DNA of 64,000 bases from Undaria pinnatifida (Eukaryota; Sar; Phaeophyceae; Laminariales; Alariaceae): the NCBI GenBank assembly GCA_012845835.1, contig JABAKD010000023.1, positions 17,414,751-17,478,750 of the forward strand, in the 5' to 3' direction. The notes beneath the pieces were generated by a model. It worked only from the letters and a program-made list of their open reading frames with translations, had not been told where the DNA came from and made no database searches. Within the stretch, counting starts at the first letter, position 1, and each line of letters opens with the position of its first letter. The position numbers were made by a program, and so were the translations under genes. Below, one piece after another: positions 9,650 to 21,259 of this stretch.

Positions 9650-12600
9650 CTCCTTTTCCATATATTACAAGAAAAATTGTTTGCTCATCTTATCCCCTTC
9701 CTGTTTCGCCGTCTGTAGACGCCATCTATCTCCTGGGATAGCGATCGTTTTCTCGATACCCTCTGGTCTACTAAACCCCTCCATGTCGCATTCATCTGAT
9801 TTCCTTATCTCATCCTTCACATCCCGTTCTTCCTTGCATATTTCACATTCTCCTACTATATGATTCCTACTCTATTGTTGTGCCACACGGGCACACATCT
9901 GCATTCACGTCCTGCTCCTTCTGACTACTGGTATATCCCTTTCTTCTTTCTGGTAGGTCCAGGTTCCCCACCCGAAATCGCAGTTTCAGCATTTTCGCGT
10001 AGCCGTGCAAATACGTTTTCGTTCCAATATCTTCCCTCAACCCCCCGTGTGTCTCTAAGTGATCCTCCTCGGTCACCTTATTTCTTAGCACTAGCCTTTC
10101 CCTCTCTTCTGTTCTTTCTTTTACTTCTGTCCTGCACCCGCCATACTTTATGGACAGTCCCTCTTCTCGGTCTCCCCCTAAATATTTTCATGTTTTCTCG
10201 GCTACGTGTTCCCATCTTATTCCAGCTCATTCCAGCTCGTCGCTTTGTTACTTTCTCCCATACAGCCCTATCAGCTATGGCTGGCATCCTCTTTTCTGGC
10301 ATACCCTTACTTTATATTGCTATTTCAACTTTCTCACGCCTAATTCGTTTTTGGTGGGTACAGTTCTACTTCTGCTGTCAATGCTGTATTACTCGTCGTA
10401 CATGAGCATCCTAGTATATTTTTAGCTGCTGTCATCTGCACTGGTTCCAGTTGTTTTACGAGTTTAGTGTTCGTTTCCCATGCTTCTCCTGCATACTCCA
10501 GCTTTGGTACAACCACATGCATCAGAATACACTTTTCAATCCTAATGTCATGGAGCGAGTCTATTAGGATCGCATCCATCTTGCCTACTTATGCTTCATC
10601 TTTCCTGGTAATTTCGCTACGTGTGCATCCCAAGAGCAGTACTTTGATATATCTACGCCAAGACACGTATACTGGTCCATGATCGGTAAGTCATCGACTC
10701 CCTACTTCCATGTGAAAGCTACCGGATTCACTTTATCTTCGTTTCATACAACTGCTGCGCACTTTTTTTCGTTCGCTGTCACTCCCCATTTCCTGGTGCT
10801 CTCTAGTGCGTTCTCTATCTGTTTCTGCAACCATTCGGGTGTTTCTGATATCCCCGCAATAGCATCCGCAAACATCAACCCCGATAGTTACCTCATCTTG
10901 ACCCCTTGCTTTGCTGCTTCGACTGCTACTGTCATGTCATTAATATATACCTTTAGTAAATTGGGTGATAGCGTACATTCCTGTGCAACTCCTGGTAAAT
11001 TATCAACATACTTGGATATTTCCCCGTCTAGCATCACAGCACTTCTCGTACACTCCGTCATATTTTTCATTGTTCTCCACATATTTCCTTTGATCCCAAT
11101 ATCCCACGTATTTTGCCACAACCCATTCCTCCATGCTGTGTCATACGCCTTCTGTACATCTAGGAAGAAACAGTACGTCGTTGGCCGGCGTCATTCCGAC
11201 CATGAATATTATTACCTAATGTGTACACATTGCCTACGCAGCTACGGTTTGGCCTAAACCCTGCTTGCCCTTCGCTTATGTTTTCGTCCTTCTCCAACAT
11301 TGTTCCCATTCTATCTTTCAAAATCTTACAGAGTGTTTGGCCTACGGTGCTTACTAGCGCTATCCCTCGATACTTCCCCGGGTCAGCCTTGTCTCCTTGA
11401 AGATTCCTACTGCTCCTTCCCTCCACCGCTTAGGCGCGTACTCGCTTTTTCCATATCCAATTCTACAACACAACCATCATCGTAAGCATACCTTCTCCCC
11501 CGTACTTCATGATATGATCTTATGGCTTTCTATTCCTAAGTTTAGCTACACACTTCTTTACTTCCTATCTTGTAAACTATCTCTGTAACCCATCTGAATC
11601 ACGACATTCCCTTTCTGATACGCCGACGTTCGCCTCTGCCCACGCGTTGATTTCCTTGTCGAATTCTGCGTCGAACGTTTCGTTTGCTGTGGGCGTTCCT
11701 AGCTTGCGGTAATGCTCGTTAAGTATGTAATGCTCGACAAGTACTTCCCTGTTCCCCTTTGAAATACTAACCATTCTACAGTTATGTGCTGTTAATGTAA
11801 TTATTCCCATGCCTACCTCGCCTGCTTTGTTGGCCGAGTATCCCTTTTATCCCTGCCCACATCTGCTTCATCTAGCCATCAAAGTCTTCGTTTGTTTTAT
11901 GAATAATAATGTATTTCTATATCCCGTCTCCTCTACCATATATAGTTTACTTTCTTTCTAGCTGTAGCATACTCCTCTCATCCTGCCGTAGTTATACTCG
12001 ATGTATCCCTTGCGTGCGCCTCTCTCCGTGCTCTCATGGCCTCTTTTAATCCTTCGTCCAACCATTTTACCGCTCTGTTCTATATTTTCAACTTCCCTAT
12101 TGCTTTGTTGTGTTCTTGACCAATTTCTCCCATCCTTCTATAATTCTGGCCCCTGCAATATCTCGTTCCGTATAGTTCTCTGCTGTACCTATGCTTTCAA
12201 ACAGCTCGGAAACACGGTCTGCATTCTTGGCAATTTCTTTTTGGAGCTCTTGCTGTTTTTCTTCGACTTGTAGTGTATCTGTTCTCCATCTGTGCAATTT
12301 CCTATCGCGTCTATTCTTCATAATTCTCGTCTGTTGAATCTCTGTCCATATTAGGCCGTGGTCTGTACTCCCGACGCCCGCTGCACATACGTGTATTTCC
12401 GTTTCCTTATTCTTTCTATTTTCTAACATTATGAAGTCAAGAACGGAGTTTTACCCCATGGGTATGCACTGTCCAGTCTTGTCTGGCCCTGCCTTTTTAA
12501 CTCTATCGGTCAACGTCTTCATCTCGCTGTTCTTGAAGAATTCCGACATCTCTGCCCCATTCTTATTCTTTGTTACTTCCCTGTATTGTCCAATGTTTTA

Positions 12601-12700
12601 ATTTGGGTCGCATGCCTTCCCAATTCTTGAACCACAATTTCCAGCGAATACTATTCTCCTTGCCGTTTATATGTTTGTACATGTACTGCTATCTCCCCGA
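9650..12700 (-). pseudogene. LINE ORF2 remnant (endonuclease, reverse transcriptase), copy 1
   Basis: Pieces in several frames on the minus strand. STDHGLIWTEI (about 12360) is the end of an APE-type endonuclease. KYRGIALVSTVGQTLCKIL and EGQAGFRPNRSC (11250-11370) are the first RT blocks. GVAQECTLSPN (about 10985) is the block before the active site. The active-site block reads GLMFADAIAGI near 10870-10895, so the second Asp of FADD is lost. KLEYAGEAWET (about 10490) is the region after RT. The copy cannot make a working enzyme. Confidence 0.85.
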
Positions 12701-13262
12701 ACTACTCTTGTAACTCTGTCACCGTACTCTTTGACTCTGGGGGTATGTAGATGTTTCCTAAGCAAAAATATTTCGCGCCCCTATCCCTTGGTACCCTTCA
12801 CCATATGACTTCGTCAAATGTTGTGTCTCCGATCTCCTCAATTATGTCACACAAGCATTCTTTGACTAGGAACGTACTCCCACCGCCCCCCTATTGTTGC
12901 TATCCTGTCCCTCTCTCTTCTTCCCTGTCCATGCGTATTCTCCAACTTTGCATCCTATTTCCTCTCCCTCTTTCTCCCACGACTCTTGAATTCCCTCTAT
13001 ATCTGGAACCCTACTCCCCCCGCCCCCCTATTCTTGACATCTTGTCTCTTTTTCTTTTCCCCTATCCATGCGTCCCCTCTAACTTTGCATCCTACTTTCC
13101 CTCTCTCTTTCTCCCACGACTATTGAATTCCCACTATATCTAGGTCGCGATTACTTGTTCGATTATTTCTAGCCTTTTTACGCTCTGCCGGGGCGAATCC
13201 ACATACGTTATATGATCCTGTTCTCAGCTTATTTTTCGCTTTACTCTCCACTCTACTCTTAT

Positions 13263-13682
13263 CTAATATTCCTTCTGCATATTTACTACCCCTATTCTCT
13301 CTATTTTGAAGAGAGTCTTTCCGCTTCTGTTTCTGGCTTTGTATATGTCTGTTTGTTCTGCACCACCACTGTTCTCCCCCATATCCTTTGGGCCTTTTAC
13401 TATCTCCTGCCTCCCCTTGTCTCCGTTCACTAAAGGACTGCGGCTTAGTTTCGCTAGTCCATTAGCTATACATACTCTCCATCCTAGTCTTCTAACCCAT
13501 GCCGACACTTTTTCTGTCTCTATCCTCTGCCACTCCGTGCTCACTTTCGGCGTTTGCGTGGCTCTGAAATGCTCTTCCTCCCTTTCTACTGTTCCTACTG
13601 CAAAGCGGTACAGTCCCACTTCGTTGCACTTCTTCTTGAACTCTATTCTCGTCATGTCGCTCGGGACTCCCAATATCAGCAC
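13263..13682 (-). pseudogene. LINE upstream frame (ORF1-like or ORF2 N-terminus), copy 1
   Basis: A 139-codon open frame upstream of the endonuclease region; shared in pieces with copy 2 (34681-35089), for example KVSAWVRRLGWRV against KVAAWVRRLGWRV. Lys/Glu/Arg-rich as in nucleic-acid-binding ORF1 proteins, but no domain is recognised. Confidence 0.5.
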
Positions 13683-13692
13683 TACAAGTGAT

Positions 13693-14640
13693 TACCCTTC
13701 CAATATTTCCTTTCCCACCCACCCTTTCTCACCGTCTCTATCTACCTTGTTTTTTCGATTGTTGGTAGTGGGAAATGTTCAAGTTACTGGGACTGCCCAA
13801 TACTAGTGCCTGTTGAGGGTCTGGTGTCTGTCAGTTCTTTGGCCGGCGCACCACACTAGATTGTGTCTCCAACGCGAGCTCGTAGCCTGGAGCCAAGTTC
13901 AACACCTATAACACAAGTACCTCGCATTTGTGTCAGGCGATCTGCATGCTAATCTTCCTGGCGTCCCACGATCGTATCATCTATCTTCTTGCCCGTTTGC
14001 TGTACTGGTTACTTCCTCCAGGGAGGTCATATTTACCATGCAAGGTTCAAGGACGGCTTGCGTAACACAAAGTCTTACTCACATATCGGGATGCCCCGTA
14101 CGTCGCTTTCTCCATCGTACGTACGTTTTACCATGGGTAGCTACCCCACTAATACTCCCGAGTATACCTTCGCTGTCGAAAGCTTCGCCAACGATTCCCC
14201 TACATTTTGTACCGGCTTCTATCCTTCAAGATACCAAGATATCTACGTGCCGCTTTGTGCTCTTGCTCTTTGGCCATGTGGTCGGTCATTGCCAACGTGT
14301 TTGTTTCATGAGTAAAGTAAGTGTGACTTTATAGCCATGCATCATCCACCCCTCCCCTTCATTCGGCGCATGGCATGTGCAATGTGCACCTAGTGTCCGG
14401 GATTTTAGGATGATGTCTGGCCAGATTTCCACCGCCTAATGGAAATCGGTAATGTTTTCCCGGTATCTCACCACGAGCCCCAACCTTTATGCAAATTGGA
14501 CATGTCAGGGTGACCATGCTGTAGCTATGTGTGTGCACGTAGGGTGGTCCGCCGTCTTGCCTGGTTTTGGTCTATGTTTCGCGCTTTCTACACTACAGCA
14601 TATTGCGATATATGAGAAAATATATACTAGGTATCTATAC
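13693..14640 (-). repeat. LINE 5' region, copy 1
   Basis: Shared with 36413-37385 in copy 2 and free of convincing frames. It is probably the 5' untranslated region of the LINE. In copy 2 a Helentron-like element sits at its boundary with the coding part. Confidence 0.6.
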
Positions 14641-15030
14641 GAACTATGTATTTATTTTATTTTATGCCTAATTCTTTTTTTTTCTTTTGGTGGCATGATT
14701 TCAAAAAACAGTTAGTCGAGTAATGCGTTTTGGTGAGGTAAAAAAAAGGGTTTCATGTCTATATCCGGTTGAGTTTTGGTATGGGGAAACAAAAAAAATA
14801 CTCTTTCAGTCATTTTATGTCTTAATCTGGTTTGTATTGTGGGATGGGGAAATAACTGGTTAGTTCAGAGATTCCATGTCTATTTCTGTTTTTGTGTTTT
14901 GGGATGGTACACAAAAAATACTGCTCAGCCGAGTTATTTGATGCGAGTTATTTGATGTCTATAGTACATAGGGTATGGATGTGTTTCGGGATGGTGAAAA
15001 AAAAAAAACGTTTAGACCGATGTTAATGGA
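14640..15030. repeat. 65-bp satellite, block 1
   Basis: About six decayed units of the form TGGTTAGTTGAGTTATTTCA-TGTCTAAATCTGGTTTGTG-TTTTGGTATGGGAAAA. It adjoins the 5' side of LINE copy 1, as block 4 does for copy 2. Confidence 0.75.
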
Positions 15031-15620
15031 AAGCCGATAGTTTGGCCCAAAAAGTGTTCAACTTTTTTGGGGGGTTATTTGCTGAAAGATTCCGGGTAAC
15101 GTCGCTATGGGTAAACAACGATTCGTACTTCTTTTTCCGGCTCTTTTTTCGGTCATGCGGCCCTATGAGTCAATTTGTCAATTTATCATCAAGCCTTGAT
15201 CAACATTGTCCACCAAGTACGATTGACCTTCGATCTCGAGCATAGACAACCCATGGCCACTCCTCTTCGTTCCGGACAAGGTCACATGAGTGTAGGTGAC
15301 AGCGCTGAATAGTTCATCTCGATCCATGTCCTAGGACGTGAGAGGTTGCTTGTGTTGTCCAATGATCTTCCGTCAAATCCCCTCATAATTCTGTTTTTTC
15401 CCGTCGGGAAACGATAGAAAGTTTTGTCTCAGTTTTCTGCACATCAGTCGCCAAATGTGTTTTTCACGGAAGATTGGTCGGCGCCCGCCACAAATCACTG
15501 GCCGTAGAGTGAGCACTGTACACCAAGGGGGGTTCGGAGCCCCTAACGAGCGCCGCGTTCAGAGTACACGACGCTATCGTTGATTTCGTCGAGCGAAGTG
15601 TGTGGATAACACGAAATCAC
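15030..15620. other. No gene seen
   Basis: Unique-looking sequence between satellite block 1 and the hAT insertion. The last 8 bases (15613-15620, GAAATCAC) are the left target duplication of the hAT element. Confidence 0.5.
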
Positions 15621-15639
15621 CTGGGTTTTTCACGGGTCG

Positions 15640-15910
15640 GGTCAAATCTCTCCGGTCGGGTCGGGTCGGGTCGGGTCGGGTCAGCTGACCCGACCCGACC
15701 CGCGTGATTTTCGAGACGTCTTGACCCAACCCGACCCGACCCGCGAGATTTTCGAGACGTTTTGACCCGACCTGACCCGACCCGCGAGATTTTCGAGACG
15801 TCTTGACCCGACCCGACCCGACCCGCGAGATTTTGAAATCGTCCTGACCCGACCCGACCCGACCCGCGACAATCCGGGGGACCCGCGAGATTCGGGTCGT
15901 CTGGCGGGTC
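15640..15910 (-). repeat. hAT subterminal array (GGGTC/GACCC), left of element 1
   Basis: About five units of 50-55 bp: GACCCGACCCGACCCG, then CGAGATTTTCGAGACGT. In hAT elements repeated subterminal motifs are usually where transposase binds; that role here is inferred. Confidence 0.85.
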
Positions 15911-16200
15911 ACGTTAGCTTGACCGGTGACATTTCTCACGGGTCAAAGTCAAACATTCACGGGTCAAAGCATGTATACCTCGGTCGGTTGGTTGGTTCTT
16001 GGTCCCTCGTACTTTTCCCAGTATGCCGTCTTCTCTGCGTTTTTTACCGGCATTGTTTGCAGCTGATGATTATGTCATGTGGTGTGCGCTCGAGAAATAG
16101 GAAAGAAACCGCAACCCACATGCATGGACATGCCCGTACCGCTAGACCACCGGGTCGACCCGACGAGTGACCAGACGAGCGAGCTAGTCATAAGTTATAA

Positions 16201-16655
16201 GTGCAATCTCCGGTCCCGGCAAGCAGCCTAGCTGAGCCGCCTCCGGCAGCAAGGCCACAACTAGGGCGGTGGATCTGTCAGCAGGGGCTGCGATCCGCGA
16301 GGATGCGTTGTCTGCTGCCGGTGCTTGCTGCTGCTGCTGCTTCGACAACGGCTGCTCTTCTTGCTTTTTTACGTTGGGTCACGTTTCGTGCTGGTATGAT
16401 AATTCTCGAGCTAGCTACTACTACTGCTGTATCTATCTTCTATCTGTGCAGTCTCCAGCCCCGGCAAGCAGCCTAGCTGAGACGCCTCCGGCAGCAAGCC
16501 CACAACTGGGGCGGTGGGTCTGTCAGCAGGGGCTGCGATCGGCGAGAATCCGGGGTCTGCTGCTGGTGCTTGCTGCTGCCAGTGCTGCTGCTTCGACGAC
16601 GACTGCCCTTCCTTGCCTTTTTACGTTTGGTCACATTTCGTACTGGTATGGCCGT
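16201..16655 (+). repeat. 245-bp tandem duplication inside hAT element 1
   Basis: Units begin at 16201 and 16446 (GTGCARTCTCCRGYCCCGGC). The second is shorter. The segment is missing from hAT element 2, so it is cargo specific to element 1. Gln/Ala/Cys-rich frames here come from CTG repeats. Confidence 0.8.
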
Positions 16656-16959
16656 AAAATTAATACTGTTGTTACGGCTTCAGTAGGTACGGGATTCGCG
16701 TCACACTGCTGTATGCCTTGGTACGAGTACCTAGGGGTACTGCCTGGTGATTGTTCTGCACGCTGTGATGACATATGATCAGAGCATCGGCACGAGGGAG
16801 GCAGGAAGCGGAAACGTTTGTATTTTATTGGCGGACCCGCGGGCCCGACCCGCGGGGCGCCTGCACGGCATCAATGTGGCTCTCAGCTGTAAGTTTGAAA
16901 AAGGCGGATCCGCCGGCCAGATCCGCGGGTTTGACCCGCGGGTCAGCCTAAAACAACTC

Positions 16960-17310
16960 ACGGGTCATTATGGCTTGACCCGCGAAGTGACCCGTATCTC
17001 GCGGGTCGTGACCCGACCCGACCCGCGAGATTTTGAAAACCTCTTGGCCCGACCCAACCCGACCCGCGAGGTTTTGAAAACCGCTTGATCCGACCCGACC
17101 CGACCCGCGAGATTTTGAAGCTTCTTGACCCGAACCGACCCGACCCGCGAGATTTTGAAAACCTTTTGACCCGACCCGACCCGACCCGACCCGACCCGAC
17201 CCGACCCGACCCGTGAGATTTTAAAACGTAATGACCCGACCCGACCCGACCCGCGAGATTTTGAAACCCCCTTGACCCGACCCGCGGGTTGGGTCATGAC
17301 CCGTGAAAAG
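16960..17310 (-). repeat. hAT subterminal array, right of element 1
   Basis: Six to seven units of GACCCGACCCG plus CGCGAGATTTTGAAAA spacers, in the same direction as the left array, ending at the terminal repeat. One unit holds eight GACCC pentamers in a row (about 17170-17212). Confidence 0.85.
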
Positions 17311-17504
17311 CCCTGGAAATCACGCCGCGTCTAACCCAAGATCTGCTTGAGAATTTCAAGATCGCCGCGAAAAATATTTTTTTTCCGGAAAGTTGGAAAG
17401 TTCCCAAAACAGATCCACAAAATCGGGCCCATAGGCGACCGTTCAGACAAAGGTTGGCTGGGATCTTCGGCAATTTTAAACTTTTGGCCTTCCATTGTTA
17501 CCGG

Positions 17505-17680
17505 TCTTAGCTGAGTTATTCCATGTCCAAATCTGGTTGGTATTTTGGTGGGTAATAAAAACTGGTTGATCAGTTGTGTCATGTTTATTTAAGTTTAGTG
17601 TTTTTGGATCGTGAAAGGAAACTGGTTAGTTTAGAGTATTCTCGTGCCTAGATCTGGTTTGTGTGTTTTTTCTAGAAAAT
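17505..17680. repeat. 65-bp satellite, block 2
   Basis: Two to three decayed units (for example AGTTATTCCATGTCCAAATC and TAGATCTGGTTTGTGTGTTT). Confidence 0.65.
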
Positions 17681-18072
17681 ACAATAAAAATACATATACA
17701 TATAGACTACATATACATTTTTCCCCTTCGGATTTGTAACGTGAAATCTCGAGGGCGTCGCAAGGCAAAAAGGGAGTCACAAGTAACGCACGTAACATGT
17801 TATTCGTGAAACGAAGAACTAGTCGTGTCACACCCATATACTACACACACAATGGAACGATCGAGTGAGCGAGCGGGCGGACGATGGGCGACCGAACGGC
17901 TTGTAACTGACCGCGCGTCATCATGTCGTATAAACACCACAACAGGCAAACACATACATACACGCTACACACACGTACACATACGCACGCACTCCAAACG
18001 GCCCTTAATGCCGTCCTCGTTCCTGGGGCAAGAGCAACCTTTCCTCGTGGGCGGGAATATAAGTACCGATTG
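17680..18072. other. No gene seen
   Basis: Includes ACAC-rich sequence near 17825-17990. Nothing recognised. Confidence 0.5.
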
Positions 18073-19168
18073 GTAGGCGTGTTGTGTTTCAAGCGGTTAT
18101 TATGTTTAAGTTCAATCCCGGTCTCCTCCAGCAGCACCCCGAGATTTATTTTATGAAAACACCAGGCGCCCCAGCCACCCTCTCTCGGTCAATGCCGGCC
18201 AAGTCGCGACGGAAATTGGCAGCCCCGACCCCTCGAAGTCAAGGAGACCCGGCCCCCGTCGCGCGTTCACTAGGCGCACACGGTTCCAGGCAGCTATTAC
18301 GATGCCCGAGGAAGCCAACCAAACGTTGCGGATCTGTTCACAGTTTCTTGCTGGGCGAAATTATAGGGGACGTTGACCATTGGATATGATTATTTTACTG
18401 TTGCTTATCTTCCCGGCCGACACGGCATACCAAACGAGAGGACAGGGCCCATTTCGGCGCACGACACACCCCTGCCTGCACCCTGCTCGCCGCCGCGAGC
18501 GATATGGCGCTCGGCACATCTGTACCGCTGCTGCTGTGTATTGCCCCAGCTGCTGCTGTTGTGCTGCGGCTACCGCTGCTGCTACTGCTACAACTGCTGA
18601 GAGGGTGTGAGGTACACGTGTTGTGTCTAAGCGGTTATTATATTGAAGTCTAATCCCGTCTCCTCCAGCAGCACCCCGAGATTTTTTGTTTTCATGGAGG
18701 CAGAAGGCGCCCTACCCCCAGCCACCCTCTCTCGGCCGATGCCGGCCAAGTCGCGACGGAAATCGGCAGCCCCGACCCCTCGAAGTCAAGGAGACCCGGC
18801 CCCCGTCGCGCGTTCACCAGGCGCACACGGTTCCAGGCAGCTATTACGGTGCCCGAGGAAGCCAACCAAACGTTGCGGATCTGTTCACAGTTTCTTGCTG
18901 GGCTAAATTATAGGGGACGTTGACCATTAGATATGAGTATTGTATTGTTTCTTATATTCCCGGCCGACACGGCACACCAAGCGAGAGAACAGGGCCCATT
19001 TCGGCGCACAACACACCCCTGTCTGCACCCTGCTCGTCGCCGCGAGCGATATGGCGCTCGGCACATGTGTACCGCTGCTGGTGTGTATTGCTCCAGCTGC
19101 TGCTATTGTGCTGCGGCTACTGCTGCGGCTACTGCTGCTCCTGCTACATCTGCAGAGAGGGTGTGATA
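18073..19168 (+). repeat. Large tandem duplication, two units of about 540-555 bp
   Basis: Units 18073-18612 and 18613-19168 align end to end (TTGTGTYTMAGCGGTTATTA ... GAGAGGGTGTGA) with few substitutions, so the duplication is fairly recent. Each has a short frame with SSSTPRF and AKSRRK (18084-18389; 18643-18906). Indels shift the N-terminal part between units, and no family is recognised, so coding is not supported. Confidence 0.9.
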
Positions 19169-19169
19169 A

Positions 19170-19555
19170 AAACAGAGCAGGCGATACGCGGCTGGGCGAT
19201 TACCAAATGTGCGAGGTTAGAGGGCCATTGTGTTACAAATAAAACAAAAAAGAACAACAAATTGTAAAAGTTTATCAAAATTTGTAAAACAATTTGGGGT
19301 GTTCCAAGCGACCTGCTCGTCTCAGGGAGGCGGAAAGCAATCCCTTGCCAAGTAGAGCCAGCTCAGCGACATTTAATGCGCCGAGCACCGCAACGGAGCT
19401 CGGCCGAGATTCAGACATGCTCCATCATGTACCCATGGCAGCCTTCCTTGCCCCGCAGCCGAAATTGCGAGAAGAAAGCCTCGGCCGCTGAAGAGCAGCG
19501 AGCCAAAAAAAAACGAACATCATATTTTACACATTTATTTTGCAGAGTAGTAGCT
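19170..19555. other. No gene seen
   Basis: Unique-looking sequence, no motif recognised. Confidence 0.5.
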
Positions 19556-19740
19556 GATTTTGTCACCTATATGTACATACCAGGTATCTGTTTTGCGCTT
19601 TGGTATGGGAAAAAAAAGGTGGCATAGTCTATTTCATGTCTTCATCTGTTTGTGTTTTCTTCGTGAAAAATAACAGCATACCTGGTATGTACTTTCGTGT
19701 CTAGATATTTTTGTTCCATTTGCATGGTATCTAATCTCCA
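19555..19740. repeat. 65-bp satellite, block 3
   Basis: Two to three decayed units (CTGTTTTGCGCTTTGGTATG; TTTCATGTCTTCATCTGTTT). Confidence 0.6.
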
Positions 19741-19824
19741 CTTTCTGTGCTACCTGAGCGGGGAGGGTGGGGGGGGACATGAAGAAAGAGGGCCGAGAAA
19801 GAGCAATTAATCAATCAAGCAAAA

Positions 19825-20270
19825 AAGAGTACACACGTACATACCGGTACCTGGTACTTGGCATGACACCTGGTACTGTATGTACCAAACAAAACACAGC
19901 GCAGCACGGCGCATCACGACACCGCAGTGCAGGCAACGCGCCATGCGGCACCGCACGGCACTCCGCTGCGCTGCTGAGCTGTAGCTGAGCTGAGCTGGGA
20001 GTGCAATCTTTGTGAATAAACAATGTAATACGTACAAACCTACCGATGTACCGGTATCTGGTACCGGGGGTATGATACTTCGAATGATACCTCGCATATA
20101 CGAAATAGTACGTACAGCACTGCACGACGCACGGCATAGCACTGCACAGTACTGCACCGCACGGCAGGGCACGGCACAGCACTGCGCTGCGTTGATGAGC
20201 TAGCGCTGTGCTGCGTTGCCAGGCTGAGCTGAGCTGACGAGCCGAGCTGAGCTCAGCTGAAACCTGGTAC
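19825..20270. repeat. GGTACC / CRGCAC repeat units 1 and 2
   Basis: Each unit joins a GGTACCTGGTAC-like part to runs of GCACGGCAC, CAGCAC and GAGCTGAGCTG. Related text lies on the other strand inside the Helitron-like copies (2050-2180 and 30520-30670). The pentamer and hexamer runs give Cys/Ala/Val/Leu-rich frames with no meaning. Confidence 0.7.
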
Positions 20271-20640
20271 GACCGGTCGCCCCGGTGGCGTATCAGGTTA
20301 TCCTCGAGCCTGTATAAGTCAGTTTCGTGAGTTCCAGCCCCGCTGAGTGCAAACTCGTATAAATTCGTTGGGACTTTTTCTTGTGCACAAATTGACTTGC
20401 GGAAAGCGCGAGAGCGTGAGTTAGAAAACCTCGATGAAAAATCGACGAGCAGGGGGATTGCTAAACCCTATGCGCGATAAAAATTGAAGTCAAGAACCGA
20501 GGGGAAGGGACGACACCTGTGACCACGGCTTGTCCAGAAGCTGGGAAGTAAAAGTTTGAGAAAAAAGAAAAATGACATACTTCTACCTAACTTCCAAAAA
20601 AGAAAAGAAAAGATAAAGGGATAAAAAAAAATGGGGGCGG
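20270..20640. other. No gene seen
   Basis: A-rich toward the right, ending in a short G9 tract (20641-20649). Nothing recognised. Confidence 0.5.
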
Positions 20641-20659
20641 GGGGGGGGGATCGAGTTGA

Positions 20660-21010
20660 CAGAAACTGTTTTGAAGTAAAACTGGTATTGCATGTAAGAC
20701 AGAAGCACAGCGCAGCACGGCACAGCACAGCACCGGACGGCAGAGCAGAGCACCGCACCGAACCGCACGGCGTTGCGCTGCGCTGCTGAGCTGTAGCTGA
20801 GCTTGGAGTACATTTGGTTGTGATTCAACAATGTAGTACGTGAAAAACCTGATGCACCGGTACCTGGTATGATACTTGGAGTTATACCTGCCATGTACCA
20901 AAGAGTAACCGCACGCACCACGGCACAGCACGGCGCAGCACCGCACCGGAGGGCAGGGCAAGGCAGAGCAGGGCATCGCGCGGCACTGCACGGCCCTGCG
21001 CTCCAGAGTT
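20660..21010. repeat. GGTACC / CRGCAC repeat units 3 and 4
   Basis: Same layout as units 1 and 2: a CRGCAC run, GCTGAGCTGTAGCTGAGC, then GGTACCTGGTATGATACTTG. Confidence 0.7.
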
Positions 21011-21032
21011 GTAGCTAAGCAGTGGCAACAGT

Positions 21033-21180
21033 AGTATTAGTACTATTAGTATTATAGTATTAGTATTAGTATTAGTATTAGTATTAGTATTAGTATTAGT
21101 ATTAGTATTAGTATTAGTATTAGTATTAGTATGAGTATTAGTATTGGTACGAAGTATTAGTATCACTATTAGTGTTAGTT
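21033..21180 (+). repeat. (TATTAG)n microsatellite
   Basis: About 20 hexamers of TATTAG with a few changes toward the right, then related ACTAC/CTACCAC runs to 21260. Confidence 0.97.
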
Positions 21181-21259
21181 AGTGTTTAGTAATAGTGCTA
21201 ATACTACAGTAGTCCTAGTACTGGTGCCACTGCACCTACCACCTACCACCTACCACTAG

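Larger units (their letters stand above)
9538..14640 (-). mobile_element. LINE (non-LTR retrotransposon), copy 1
   Basis: A LINE read on the minus strand: 5' end near 14640, 3' end at 9538 followed (in element orientation) by C7. Parts in order: ORF1-like frame (13263-13682), endonuclease tail (12097-12429), reverse transcriptase (10888-11426) and C-terminal CPCG...HIVGEC zinc-finger-like region (9780-10091). It aligns with copy 2 (28544-37385) over its length once two insertions in that copy are removed. Frames are broken by stops and shifts, so it is dead. APE endonuclease plus RT suits the APE-type LINE clades; the clade is not determined. Confidence 0.85.
15621..17315. mobile_element. hAT-type non-autonomous transposon, element 1
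   Basis: Ends are CTGGGTTTTTCACGGGTC on the left and the inverse of CAGGGCTTTTCACGGGTC on the right (16 of 18 match). It is flanked by a perfect 8-bp duplication, GAAATCAC, at 15613-15620 and 17316-17323. CAGGG ends and 8-bp duplications define the hAT superfamily. Both subterminal regions are arrays of GACCCGACCCG separated by CGCGAGATTTT-like spacers. The 1.7-kb body has no transposase. The middle holds a 245-bp tandem duplication. It is related to 60991-61912. Confidence 0.9.

Noticed and set aside
16269..16778. 169-codon frame in hAT element 1 as a transposase
   Set aside because: Rich in Cys/Ser/Ala from CTG repeats; it spans the tandem duplication and shows no hAT catalytic or dimerisation motif.
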